From: an uncultured Clostridia bacterium
GTDB lineage: Bacteria; Bacillota; Clostridia; TANB77; CAG-508
Length of the DNA: 11,397 nucleotides
Assembly: GCA_949935895.1 (NCBI GenBank)
Contig: CATLGL010000045.1
Location: 1 to 11,397, forward strand
Direction of reading: 5' to 3'
Of the stretch, positions 1 through 7,073 are shown one piece after another; position 1 is the stretch's first letter; the number at the start of each line of letters is the position of its first letter. The translations under genes and the position numbers were made by a program. The notes below the pieces were generated by a model. That model did no database searches. It worked only from the letters and a program-made list of their open reading frames with translations, and was not told the origin of the DNA.

Positions 1-14
1 GAGGAGTGTTTATT

Positions 15-191
15 ATGTTAAAAAAAGGAGAAAGATTTGAAAAAATTTATTCACAAGGAACTGTAAGTGTAATTGAAATCTGGGTAGATAAGGAAACAGG
101 AGTTAATTATATTTATAGACAGTCAGGATATTCTGGTGGAATGACAGTTTTATTGGATAGTGAGGGAAAACCAGTTATTACTAAAGAATAA
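15..191 (+). CDS. small DUF6440-type protein
   Basis: A 58-residue soluble protein resembling the DUF6440 family of small Firmicutes proteins. The recognisable core is RFEKIY near the N-terminus, then EIWVDKETGVNY, a QSGYSGG segment and a C-terminal LLDSEGKPVI. I recall this family from its sequence pattern; its function is not known. ATG at 15 is preferred over the in-frame GTG at 6 because GAGGAG at 1-6 sits at a good Shine-Dalgarno distance from 15, while the GTG overlaps it. There is no signal peptide or membrane segment. The upstream context lies outside the window, so operon membership cannot be judged. The same frame stays open after the stop for another 25 codons (192-266), which may be chance. 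Confidence 0.8.
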   Translation: MLKKGERFEKIYSQGTVSVIEIWVDKETGVNYIYRQSGYSGGMTVLLDSEGKPVITKE

Positions 192-335
192 TGCAAATTA
201 CAATTTCATAGTGAATTTGAAATGGCTAGATTGTATACAGAAGGTTTTGTTAAAAAAGAAGAATTATAATATATAAAATTAATGTCAAAACGATAATAAA
301 AAATATTCTATAATGCATAAAATGACGATCGGAAA

Positions 336-353
336 CCTCTTGTATTTAAGAGG
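336..353 (+). other. small hairpin upstream of the fic gene
   Basis: CCTCTT (336-341) and AAGAGG (348-353) form a perfect 6-bp stem with a 6-base loop, in the 250-base gene-free stretch between the DUF6440 gene and fic. It is followed by AAAATTT rather than a T-run, so it is a weak terminator at best. It could equally be a leader structure of the fic transcript: a TATAAT at 309-314 would place transcription start just upstream, but I see no convincing -35 partner. Confidence 0.35.
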
Positions 354-357
354 AAAA

Positions 358-377
358 TTTACATTACTAACAGGATA
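358..377 (+). repeat. degenerate direct repeat, copy 1 (upstream of fic)
   Basis: The 20 bases starting TTTACATTA and containing AACAGG match 1230-1249 at 17 of 20 positions. The two copies bracket the fic gene in the same orientation. In AT-rich DNA this degree of match is suggestive but not proof. It could be the scar of an inserted block carrying fic or a short dispersed repeat. Confidence 0.35.
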
Positions 378-441
378 CAATTTATACTGTGGATTTATGA
401 TAAAAGTTTCAAAAAGTAAAAATATGAGAAAGGAAAAGTAT

Positions 442-1164
442 ATGAAAATATCTATTAACACTATGCAAAAATTATCAAAAATAAAAAATGCAGTATATGA
501 CGATATAAAGATAGAGTATATATACCACTCTAATAAACTAGAAGGAAGTACATTTAATATAGAACAATTAAATGTACTTTTAGAAGAAAATATGGTAATA
601 GGTGAACATTCAATTAATGATGTGCAAGAAACAATTAACTCTTTAGAATTGTTCGATTTTGTAATAGAAACTTTAGATGAAGAATTAACAGATAGACTAC
701 TTAGAGAATATCATTCAATTCTAAAAAAGAATACAAGTGATGAAAATTATGGATTTGTAGGAGTATATAAAAAGCTTCCTAATAAATTAAGAAATGTAAA
801 TATTAAATTAGCTGAACCATATGAAGTTGAGGAACTGATTAAAAAATTATTAGATAAGAAAATAGCAACGATAGAAGATATTGCAGACTTTCATCAAAAA
901 TTTGAACATATACACCCTTTTCAAGATGGAAATGGAAGAATAGGAAGATTTATTATACTTAGACAATGTTTAGAGAATAATATTGATTTAATTGCTATTG
1001 ATGATGAATATAATAAAGAATATAGAGAAGCTTTATATAAGGCTCAAACGACAGGAGATTTAGAACAATTAGTCCAAGTATTTATAAAATGCCAAGAAAG
1101 ACTTAGTGAAAAATTGCAAAGTTATATACCAACAATAGAACAAGTATTAAAGGAAGTTGATTAG
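442..1164 (+). CDS. Fic-domain protein AMP transferase with intramolecular inhibitory motif
   Basis: Predicted to transfer AMP (or another nucleotide moiety) from a nucleotide to a hydroxyl side chain of a target protein. The full Fic motif is at residues 158-169 (HPFQDGNGRIGR), with catalytic H158, the phosphate-binding GNGR loop and the final arginine. An N-terminal inhibitory motif SNKLEG (residues 30-35) matches the [ST]xxxE[GN] pattern, with E34 as the predicted ATP-clamping glutamate. This is a class II arrangement, so no separate antitoxin gene is needed and none is seen. ATG at 442 (240 aa) is chosen over ATG at 313 because AGGA at 431-434 gives proper spacing and the 43 extra residues from 313 do not resemble the family. 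The target is unknown. The gene stands alone and is bracketed by a weak direct repeat, consistent with but not proving acquisition. Confidence 0.9.
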   Translation: MKISINTMQKLSKIKNAVYDDIKIEYIYHSNKLEGSTFNIEQLNVLLEENMVIGEHSINDVQETINSLELFDFVIETLDEELTDRLLREYHSILKKNTSDENYGFVGVYKKLPNKLRNVNIKLAEPYEVEELIKKLLDKKIATIEDIADFHQKFEHIHPFQDGNGRIGRFIILRQCLENNIDLIAIDDEYNKEYREALYKAQTTGDLEQLVQVFIKCQERLSEKLQSYIPTIEQVLKEVD

Positions 1165-1229
1165 ATTATTAAAGTTTAATGAGGTTTAATAAATTCAGTC
1201 GGGTAGCATTGCAATTTAATGAGAAGAGA

Positions 1230-1249
1230 TTTACATTATAAACAGGGTA
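1230..1249 (+). repeat. degenerate direct repeat, copy 2 (downstream of fic)
   Basis: Matches 358-377 at 17 of 20 positions, in the same orientation, 45 bases before the M50 protease start. It overlaps a possible weak promoter for the next cluster (TTGCAA at 1209-1214, 17-base spacer, TACATT at 1232-1237). Confidence 0.35.
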
Positions 1250-1294
1250 TAGAAATGCATAGATAGTTTCATAAATTTGTAAAGGAGAAAGCAT

Positions 1295-2027
1295 ATGTTT
1301 CATTTTTCGTATGATAAACGAATTTTATATATTATTTTAGGAATTAGTATCATTTATGGTTTGGTGAGTATGACAAGATTAGAAGTAATTAGTTTACTAT
1401 TAACCTTACCAGGAGTTATTGTTGCTATTACTTTTCATGAATTTGCACATGCTTATAGTGCCTATAAATTAGGTGATGACACGGCTAAAATGCAAGGAAG
1501 GTTAAACTTAAATCCAATGAGCCATCTAGATCCTATTCGGAGTAGTACTTCTTATTTTTGTACATATTGGGTGGGGAAAACCAGTACAAATTAACCCAAG
1601 AAATTTTGACCGCAAATATTCCATGTCAGCAGGAGAAGCAATTGTTTCTGTAGCAGGACCAGTTATGAACTTTATATTAGCAATTGTATTTACCATTATC
1701 TATTTTGCTATTGTTAAATTTATTCCAAGTTTTACAGTTTCACAAATAGGATTTTATATTATGCTAATGATTCAGTCAGCAGCAATTGTTAATATAGGGT
1801 TAGGAGTATTTAACTTAATTCCACTTCCACCATTAGATGGAAGTAAGATTTTTAGAAACTTTATGTCGTATAATGTAAAGACATGGTTAGATAAATATCA
1901 AAATTATTTCTATATTGCGTTTTTAATTTTATGGATAACAGGACTTGCTGGTACACTGATTTCTCCAATTATCAGTTGGATAACAACAGGATTATTTAAT
2001 ATAGGTGAAATGATATTTGGATTATAA
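1295..2027 (+). CDS. M50 site-2 protease family protein, read through a +1 frameshift
   Basis: A polytopic membrane metalloprotease of the small M50/site-2 family, expected to cleave substrates within the membrane. The first part (1295-1537, 81 codons) carries an N-terminal membrane helix, the zinc motif HEFAH (residues 48-52) and NPMSHLDPI (73-81). The family's next residue is glycine, but the frame meets CGG at 1538 and would end at a TAA at 1592-1594. Skipping C1538 restores GGA (Gly) and a complete second part of 162 codons, including GWGKPV, an SVAGPVMN segment and the second metal-binding motif PLPPLDG (D181 of the joined protein). The joined product is 243 aa, a normal family length. 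Without the shift the enzyme lacks D181 and would be inactive. ATG 1295 follows AAAGGAG at 1281-1287. The gene is likely cotranscribed with tsaD, 63 bases downstream. A disrupted gene or sequence error is the alternative. Confidence 0.85.
1535..1541 (+). other. +1 frameshift site ATT-C-GGA in the M50 protease gene
   Basis: The 0-frame reads ATT CGG AGT; family conservation (DPIG) requires ATT then GGA at 1539. The +1 frame is closed upstream by TAG at 1527-1529 and the 0-frame closes at 1592-1594, so the shift must lie between them. The conserved glycine puts it at C1538. No internal Shine-Dalgarno or slippery homopolymer is present. Confidence 0.75.
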
Positions 2028-2090
2028 ATGTGTTGATATATCAAAACAATTAAAATAACGAAAATAAAGAAGGATATAAAGGAATAAAAA

Positions 2091-3087
2091 ATGAAAAAAG
2101 ATGTTTATACATTAGGAATTGAATCAAGCTGTGATGAAACTTCTGTATCTGTTGTAAAAAACGGAAGAGAAGTTCTTTCAAATGTAATTCATTCTCAAAT
2201 TGAAATTCATAAACAATTTGGGGGAGTAGTCCCAGAGATTGCGTCTAGAAACCATGTAGAGGCTATCTCGACAGTTACAAAGGAGGCACTAAAACAAGCC
2301 AATATAACATTTTCACAAATCGATGCCATTTGCCCAACATATGGTCCAGGGCTTGTGGGAGCACTCCTTGTAGGGGTAGCATATGCAAAAGCATTGTCAT
2401 ATGCACTAAAAAAACCTCTTATAGGGGTAAATCATATAGAAGGACATATTGCAGCAAATTATATTACACATCCAGAATTAAAGCCTCCTTTTTTGTGTTT
2501 AGTGATTTCTGGAGGTCATACACATCTTATTCATACAAAGGATTATACAGAATTTGAAATATTAGCACGTACTCGTGATGATGCTATTCGGAGAAGCATT
2601 TGATAAAGTGGCAAGAGTAATTGGGCTTGAATACCCAGGAGGTCCTAAAATTGATAAATTAGCAAGTGCTGGAGCACCGAATATTAACCTCCCACATACA
2701 TACTTTGAAGATAGTCTAGATTTCAGTTTTAGTGGAATAAAAACAGCGATTTTAAATTTGCATCATAAAAATCCTAATATTAACCAAGCAGACTTATGTG
2801 CAAGCTTCGAAAAAGCAGTAATAGATATGTTACTAGTAAATACAAAAAAAGCATTAAAACATTTAAATATTACCCAATTAGCATTAGCGGGGGGAGTATC
2901 TGCTAATTCCTATATAAGAGAGAACTTTTTGAAAATGGGAAAAGAAGAGGGAGTGAAAGTATATTATCCAGAATTAAAACTTTGTACTGATAATGCAGCT
3001 ATGATAGCAAGTTCAGGATATTATCATTTCATGAAAGGAGATAGAGCTAATTTATCTTTAAATGCAGTTCCTAATTTGAAAATATAA
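2091..3087 (+). CDS. tsaD: tRNA N6-threonylcarbamoyladenosine transferase subunit, read through a +1 frameshift
   Basis: TsaD (Kae1/Gcp/YgjD family) moves the threonylcarbamoyl group from threonylcarbamoyl-AMP onto A37 of tRNAs that read ANN codons, acting in the cytoplasm with TsaB and TsaE. Visible motifs are ESSCDET (11-17), HSQIEIH (34-40), VPEIASRNH (47-55), metal ligands H115 and H119 in NHIEGH, the nucleotide-binding SGGHT (140-144), FSFSGIKTA (211-219), ALAGGVSANS (264-273) and metal ligand D300 in TDNAAMIA. The frame breaks inside the highly conserved DDAIGEAFDK: DDAI is in frame 0 (to 2588), CGG occupies 2589-2591, and GEAFDK continues from GGA at 2590. The unshifted frame stops at TGA 2601-2603 (170 aa, no D300). 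The joined product is 331 aa, the normal family length, with no other damage. Start ATG 2091 follows AAGG at 2079-2082. The gene is essential or nearly so in most bacteria, which argues against decay. Confidence 0.92.
2586..2592 (+). other. +1 frameshift site ATT-C-GGA in tsaD
   Basis: The 0-frame reads ATT CGG AGA AGC ATT TGA. The conserved TsaD sequence requires ATT then GGA at 2590, so C2589 is skipped. The +1 frame is closed upstream by TAG at 2563-2565 and the 0-frame closes at 2601-2603, confining the shift to under 40 bases. The core CTATTCGGAG is identical to the core at 1533-1542. Confidence 0.82.
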
Positions 3088-3175
3088 AGATAATAATGTA
3101 TTACCATTCAGACTATAAAAATAATAGCTTTCTAGAGTGTAAGATATTTTAACTTATAAAAAGAAAGGAAACAAT

Positions 3176-3883
3176 ATGTCTATTTATGTAATAGCAGATT
3201 TGCATTTATCATTCCAAAATCCAAAACCAATGAACATTTTTGGAGATAATTGGGAAAATCACGAACAAAAAATTAAACAAGATTGGTTGAAGAAAGTAAA
3301 ACAAGAGGATGTTGTTATATTGCCAGGAGACTTCTCTTGGGCTATGAATTTAGAGGATGCTTATTTGGATTTTCAATATTTAAATGAATTGCCTGGGAGA
3401 AAAATATTACTAAAAGGAAACCATGATTATTGGTGGACAACGATGGCAAAAATGAAAGATTATATACAAAAAAATCATTTTGATACAATCGATTTTTTAT
3501 TTAATAATAGTTTCTTCTATGAAGGGATTATTATAACAGGGGCAAGAGGATGGACACTAAATGATTTAGAAGGACAAGGAAAAATTTTAAATCGTGAACT
3601 TGGTAGATTAGAGTTATCAATAAACGAAGGAATTACAAAATTCGGAGAAGATAAACCAATTTATGTATTTATGCATTATCCACCAATTACCAATTCTGCC
3701 ATATTAAATAAGTTAGAACTAAAATTTGTAGAAGCTATGAAACAATATAAGGTACAAAAATGTATGTATGGACATTTACATGCACATTCACATAAAGATG
3801 CAATAGAGGGAAATGTAGAAGGAATTGAATTTTACTTAGTTAGTGGAGACTATTTAGATTTTAAGTTAATGAAGGTTAAATAA
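3176..3883 (+). CDS. calcineurin-like metallophosphoesterase
   Basis: A 235-residue cytoplasmic phosphoesterase of the calcineurin-like (MPP) fold, resembling the bacterial predicted-phosphohydrolase group that carries GDFSWAM and GNHDYWW signatures. The dinuclear metal site is complete: D8 and H10 (ADLH), D52 (PGDFSW), N82 and H83 (GNHDYWW), H167 (MHYPP), and H200 and H202 (GHLH). The physiological substrate is not known. The unusually tryptophan-rich GNHDYWWTT and GARGWT segments are shared with that subgroup. ATG 3176 is preceded by AAAGGA at 3164-3169. The gene sits 88 bases after tsaD in the same direction, so it is probably in the same transcription unit, and a strong hairpin follows its stop. 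It contains TTC GGA at 3641-3646, a CGGA tetramer in the normal out-of-frame register, and its frame is intact. Confidence 0.9.
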   Translation: MSIYVIADLHLSFQNPKPMNIFGDNWENHEQKIKQDWLKKVKQEDVVILPGDFSWAMNLEDAYLDFQYLNELPGRKILLKGNHDYWWTTMAKMKDYIQKNHFDTIDFLFNNSFFYEGIIITGARGWTLNDLEGQGKILNRELGRLELSINEGITKFGEDKPIYVFMHYPPITNSAILNKLELKFVEAMKQYKVQKCMYGHLHAHSHKDAIEGNVEGIEFYLVSGDYLDFKLMKVK

Positions 3884-3906
3884 AAATGAGCCTATGGCTC
3901 ATTTTT
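3882..3906. terminator. bidirectional intrinsic terminator between convergent genes
   Basis: A perfect 11-bp inverted repeat: AAAAATGAGCC (3882-3892), 3-base loop TAT, GGCTCATTTTT (3896-3906). It has a T-run on both strands, so it can stop transcription from the phosphoesterase cluster (plus) and from the SPFH gene (minus), whose stop codon overlaps it. Confidence 0.9.
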
Positions 3907-4816
3907 ATTTATTATTTTTTTCATCACTTTTTAAAACTTCTTTGATAGCCCCTAAACTAGAAAGAGCAGCAGTTGCTTCAAAAGGAATAAATACTTTATT
4001 AGCATCACCTTTTGCTACTTCTTCCAATGCTTCTAATGATTTTAGTTGAACTAATTTATCATTTGGATCTGCTTTTTTCATTGCAGAATAAATCATTTCT
4101 ACTTCTTTTGCTTTTGCTTCAGCCACTTTTTTGATAGCATCTGCTTCACCAGCAGCACGTCTTATTCTTGATTCGCGGTCTGCTTCTGCTTGTAAGATAG
4201 CTGCTTCTTTTTGACCCTCTGCAATAGTAATGGCAGATTGTCTTTCACCCTCTGCTTGTAAAATTAATGCTCTTTTATTACGTTCTGCATTCATTTGTTT
4301 TTCCATTGCATCACGAATATCAGCAGGTGGAGTAATGTCTTTAATTTCTACACGGTCAACTTTACAACCCCATTGATCAGTTGCTTCATCTAAGATAACT
4401 CGTAATTGGTCATTGATAGCATCTCTTGAACTAAAGGTTGCATCTAAGTCCATTTTACCAACAATATCACGAATAGTAGTGATGGCTAAATATTCAATAC
4501 CTTTTTTTAAACTTTGAATTTCATAAACTGCTTTTGCAGGATCCGTAATTTTATAAAACACAACAGTATCAATTGTGATTGTAACATTATCTTTTGTAAT
4601 AACACCTTGAGGTGGAATATCCATAGTTTGTTGCTTTAAACTGACAACACTTCTTACATGGTCAATAAATGGTACAATAATGGTAAGACCAGCATCAGCA
4701 ATTTTGTGATATTTACCAAGTCTTTCTATAATGTACACTTCTGCTTGTTTAACGATTTTAATTGATTTAAATGCAATAATTAGTATGATAACTAATAGTA
4801 TAATTAAAAATGCCAT
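3905..4816 (-). CDS. SPFH/stomatin-like (prohibitin-homologous) membrane protein
   Basis: A 303-residue slipin/QmcA-type protein that oligomerises on the inner face of the membrane and is thought to organise membrane microdomains or regulate proteases. An N-terminal hydrophobic anchor (about residues 1-18) leads into the SPFH domain (IVKQAEVYIIERLGKYH, later GLTIIVPFIDHV and the Q-rich-to-DIPPQGVITKDN segment), then an Ala/Glu/Lys-rich coiled coil (about 170-250) with repeated EAxx patterns, and a C-terminal tail. ATG at 4816 is chosen over the TTG at 4822 because the Shine-Dalgarno (CCTCCTT on the plus strand, 4824-4830) leaves 7 bases to the ATG but only 1 to the TTG. The NfeD-like gene lies 47 bases upstream on the same strand, the usual partner arrangement. 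Confidence 0.92.
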   Translation of the reverse strand: MAFLIILLVIILIIAFKSIKIVKQAEVYIIERLGKYHKIADAGLTIIVPFIDHVRSVVSLKQQTMDIPPQGVITKDNVTITIDTVVFYKITDPAKAVYEIQSLKKGIEYLAITTIRDIVGKMDLDATFSSRDAINDQLRVILDEATDQWGCKVDRVEIKDITPPADIRDAMEKQMNAERNKRALILQAEGERQSAITIAEGQKEAAILQAEADRESRIRRAAGEADAIKKVAEAKAKEVEMIYSAMKKADPNDKLVQLKSLEALEEVAKGDANKVFIPFEATAALSSLGAIKEVLKSDEKNNK

Positions 4817-4863
4817 AATCAATCCTCCTTAATAATAATATATATATAATAAAATACCAAAAA

Positions 4864-5298
4864 CTATTTTATAACAGGTGTTAAAATTGGTTCTACAATT
4901 ACTTTTACACCGTCAATTTGTTTTATAATAACTTGACTTCCTTCAGAGATAGGGATAGCTGCTTTTGCTGTCCATACTTCACTACCAATAGTTACTTGAC
5001 CTAATTTATTTTGTTCGTTAATTTCACTAGTAACAATTCCTGTTTTTCCAATGACAGAATAGGCATTTGTTTGAACTTTATCTTCTCTAGAAAATTTTTT
5101 AACAAAAGGTTTTGTTAAAAATAGTAATGCGGTAGAGCTAAGAACAAATACGGTTGTTTGAAGCATAATATTATCTGTAAAAAGGCTAACAAAAGCTGTA
5201 ATTAAAGCACCAATTGCAAACCAGAATACTAAAAATCCAACAGTAATAATTTCTAAAACAAAACAAATACCTGAAATGGTACACCATACTTGCCACAT
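4864..5298 (-). CDS. NfeD-like membrane protein with OB-fold tail
   Basis: A 144-residue member of the short NfeD family (the truncated form without a serine-protease domain). The N-terminal half has hydrophobic segments at about residues 6-23, 25-40 and 44-62, with the WFAIGALITAF motif typical of the family. The C-terminal half (about 75-144) is the soluble beta-rich OB-fold, marked by GKTGIVTSEI, GQVTIGSEVWTA and the final G-V-K-V-I-V-E. Family members are co-encoded with SPFH proteins and are thought to assist their assembly or membrane placement; that pairing is seen here. ATG 5298 is preceded by a strong Shine-Dalgarno AAGGAGGG (plus-strand 5307-5314). Confidence 0.88.
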   Translation of the reverse strand: MWQVWCTISGICFVLEIITVGFLVFWFAIGALITAFVSLFTDNIMLQTTVFVLSSTALLFLTKPFVKKFSREDKVQTNAYSVIGKTGIVTSEINEQNKLGQVTIGSEVWTAKAAIPISEGSQVIIKQIDGVKVIVEPILTPVIK

Positions 5299-5332
5299 AA
5301 AAATAACCCTCCTTATTCAAACTTACAGTACT

Positions 5333-5361
5333 ATTATACTATAAAAAATGGAAAAAAGAAA
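5333..5361 (-). promoter_or_regulatory. probable promoter of the nfeD-SPFH operon
   Basis: On the minus strand there is a perfect -10 TATAAT (plus 5333-5338) and, 17 bases further upstream, a poor -35 TTTCTT (plus 5356-5361). It is placed 35 bases before the NfeD-like start codon. The -10 is convincing; the -35 is weak. Confidence 0.5.
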
Positions 5362-5422
5362 TAGTTTTAAAAGATTTTTAGGAAAAGTGTTGGACTTCAT
5401 TTTGAAGCTTGGCTGTTTTAGA

Positions 5423-5451
5423 TTGACGCATTATGTAAAATGATATATAAT
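5423..5451 (+). promoter_or_regulatory. near-consensus sigma-A promoter of the first paralog
   Basis: TTGACG (5423-5428), a 17-base spacer and TATAAT (5446-5451). The hexamers, spacing and much of the spacer (ATTATGTAAAA) are shared with the promoter of the second paralog at 7045-7073. Transcription start is expected near 5458. Confidence 0.85.
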
Positions 5452-5540
5452 AGATGTGGTCACAAAAAGTGATGTTGAAAGGAGGGAAGACTTTAAAATC
5501 ACCAATAACCAATAAAACCAAAAAAACAGGAGGAAAGAAA
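5452..5540 (+). promoter_or_regulatory. conserved leader of the first paralog, with small hairpin and second Shine-Dalgarno-like box
   Basis: The leader contains TCAC-AAAAA-GTGA (5460-5472), an AAAGGAGGG box (5478-5485) far from any start, and the functional AGGAGG (5528-5533) 7 bases before ATG 5541. The same order (TCAC-A6-GTGT, AAAGGAG, A-rich run, AGGAGG, ATGAAATTT) recurs upstream of 7156. The inverted element right after the promoter could be an operator or an RNA hairpin. Confidence 0.55.
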
Positions 5541-6968
5541 ATGAAATTTACTCAAAAACCGAAGCAGGTTTTTATCGTAGAGGAGGAAGATGAATACTAC
5601 CTTCTACGGGATGCAAAGCCTTGGAAAAACCTGTGGATTATGCAGGAACTTAACGAGGATGGAGAAGAAAAATATTGCATCATGGACAAGGAGATGGAAA
5701 GCGAGTATGATTTCTACTATGATAAAACGAAAATAGTAGGAAAATATCTGCTTGCTTATTTTGAACCAGAAAAATTCCATATCTATGATGAGGACGGCAA
5801 CCTTCAGATGTGGGAGTCGCCTATTGTAGGCTTGAGTTATGAAGAAGTAGAGGATAATATGTTAGTTTATGCGACTAATAGTTATTTCTGGTTTCAAGAT
5901 GGAGTTTTTACAGAAGCTCTAAAAACTGCATATTTGCTTAGCACCAGTAAAAAGACAGCAGAAGGGGAAAAGCAATATGTCGGTGTTATCAAACTGTCAT
6001 ACGATAGTATCCTCACTATTGAAATTGGAAAAGAGCAGACAATAGAAAAAGAGGCAAGCCAGGTATACCTTCATTTTTGGAGGCAGTATCATACAGCAGG
6101 AGGCGAAAGAATCAAAATGCTTGTTTCTACAGAAGAGAAGACATATGGAGCTAGCTTCCTGCAGGATGAAAAGGCACCAATTTTTGTTGAATTAGAAGAT
6201 ATATTCGATGTATGTGAGGCCTCTGACAGGTATGTGATGTATGAAAGCGGAGAAGGTAGAAAAATTCTTCATAATATCGCTGATAATACTACATTTGAAA
6301 CAGAAGAGTATGCAGATGGAGCAGATTTTAAAAAAGCTGAGATTTGGTTTTGGAAGTTAGTAAACTCAAGCCGGTTTTATACACAGATATATGATAAGGA
6401 AACTAATGAACTGCTTTTAAAATGCTATTCATCTACATTAAAAGAAGTTCAAATGGATAACACAGCTTATCATTGTTGGCAGGAGATGGATGAAGAGAGT
6501 TTTTACCTTTACACAGTAAATACCAAAGCTTTGTTTGAAAAGGTAAAATGGATAAAAGCAAAAGATGGATATGTGCTTTTATGTATAGTAAAGAATAAAG
6601 GATATATGTATTTCCTTTATAAAATTACTCGGGGCATCGGATGTATTGCAATATGGCAAGATAAGCAGGAGCAGGTAGAATATCCAATAATTTTTGTTGG
6701 AACAACAGACATTGTTGTAATAAGCAAGTTTGCTGAAGACCTCATTTTTTATAAAGGAATTCTAATAAAAAAAGAGTCGAATCAGCGCGAAAGACATTTA
6801 CGGTGTGGTTACACGGCACAGGAGTGTCGAGAAAAATGGAAGAACATTATAGTAGACGGTGGTTTTATTACAATTCCGGGGATAGGTAAGTATTATGTTG
6901 ATATTATAAAGAAAAAAGCCTATTCAAAATGGAGTAGTAAATATTGGTGGAAAAAGTTTTTTGGTTGA
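5541..6968 (+). CDS. large uncharacterised protein, paralog A
   Basis: A 475-residue protein I do not recognise. It has no signal peptide or membrane helix, is rich in aromatic and acidic residues, and alternates short hydrophobic strands with turns such as YDEDGN and YDKETNE, suggesting a beta-rich, possibly propeller-like fold (inference). It is a clear paralog of the gene at 7156: shared blocks include YYL(R/K)D near the N-terminus, QEL, (V/I)GKY(L/I)(L/I)AF/Y, IYDKETNELLLK versus VYDKQTSQLLLK, and a C-terminal EC..KW…FI.IP..G(K/E). ATG 5541 is used because AGGAGG precedes it; ATG 5454 lies before the expected transcription start. Base composition is less AT-rich than the neighbours and CGG arginine codons occur four times (5607, 6372, 6630, 6801), unlike the surrounding genes. 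This suggests a different origin. Confidence 0.8.
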   Translation: MKFTQKPKQVFIVEEEDEYYLLRDAKPWKNLWIMQELNEDGEEKYCIMDKEMESEYDFYYDKTKIVGKYLLAYFEPEKFHIYDEDGNLQMWESPIVGLSYEEVEDNMLVYATNSYFWFQDGVFTEALKTAYLLSTSKKTAEGEKQYVGVIKLSYDSILTIEIGKEQTIEKEASQVYLHFWRQYHTAGGERIKMLVSTEEKTYGASFLQDEKAPIFVELEDIFDVCEASDRYVMYESGEGRKILHNIADNTTFETEEYADGADFKKAEIWFWKLVNSSRFYTQIYDKETNELLLKCYSSTLKEVQMDNTAYHCWQEMDEESFYLYTVNTKALFEKVKWIKAKDGYVLLCIVKNKGYMYFLYKITRGIGCIAIWQDKQEQVEYPIIFVGTTDIVVISKFAEDLIFYKGILIKKESNQRERHLRCGYTAQECREKWKNIIVDGGFITIPGIGKYYVDIIKKKAYSKWSSKYWWKKFFG

Positions 6969-6981
6969 CCCTAAAAGAAGT

Positions 6982-7012
6982 AGGCGTGGGAGATAGTATT
7001 ATTCCCACGCCT
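6982..7012 (+). terminator. hairpin terminator after paralog A
   Basis: AGGCGTGGGA (6982-6991) pairs perfectly with TCCCACGCCT (7003-7012) around an 11-base loop; outer GTAG/CTAC-like bases extend it. The following CTTTATATATAA is only a modest T-run. The GGCG-rich stem resembles the terminator stem of paralog B. Confidence 0.7.
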
Positions 7013-7044
7013 GCTACCTTTATATATAAATAACTTAAATAGGA

Positions 7045-7073
7045 TTGACCAATTATGTAAAAGGAGATATAAT
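7045..7073 (+). promoter_or_regulatory. near-consensus sigma-A promoter of the second paralog
   Basis: TTGACC (7045-7050), a 17-base spacer containing ATTATGTAAAA, and TATAAT (7068-7073). It is the counterpart of the promoter at 5423-5451. Transcription start is expected near 7080. Confidence 0.85.

Noticed and set aside
313..441. Longer start for the Fic protein at ATG 313.
   Set aside because: No ribosome binding site, a -10-like TATAAT overlaps it, and the extra residues are unlike the family.
1295..2027. Annotating the protease (and likewise tsaD and the GH18 gene) as two separate ORFs or as plain pseudogenes.
   Set aside because: The downstream parts lack plausible starts and ribosome binding sites, each joined protein is complete, and the same base context recurs in three genes. 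Systematic sequence error stays possible and is stated as the alternative.
2330..2557. Open frame in another register inside tsaD.
   Set aside because: It overlaps conserved TsaD sequence and has low-complexity basic/Ser/Tyr composition typical of a shadow frame.
2586..2603. Simple reassignment of CGG to another amino acid, or readthrough of the TGA at 2601.
   Set aside because: Neither changes the reading frame, and the conserved sequence continues in the +1 frame, so a one-base shift is required.
5454..5540. Upstream ATG start at 5454 for paralog A.
   Set aside because: It lies 3 bases after the -10 box, at or before the expected transcription start, and has no Shine-Dalgarno; ATG 5541 has both a strong site and paralog support.
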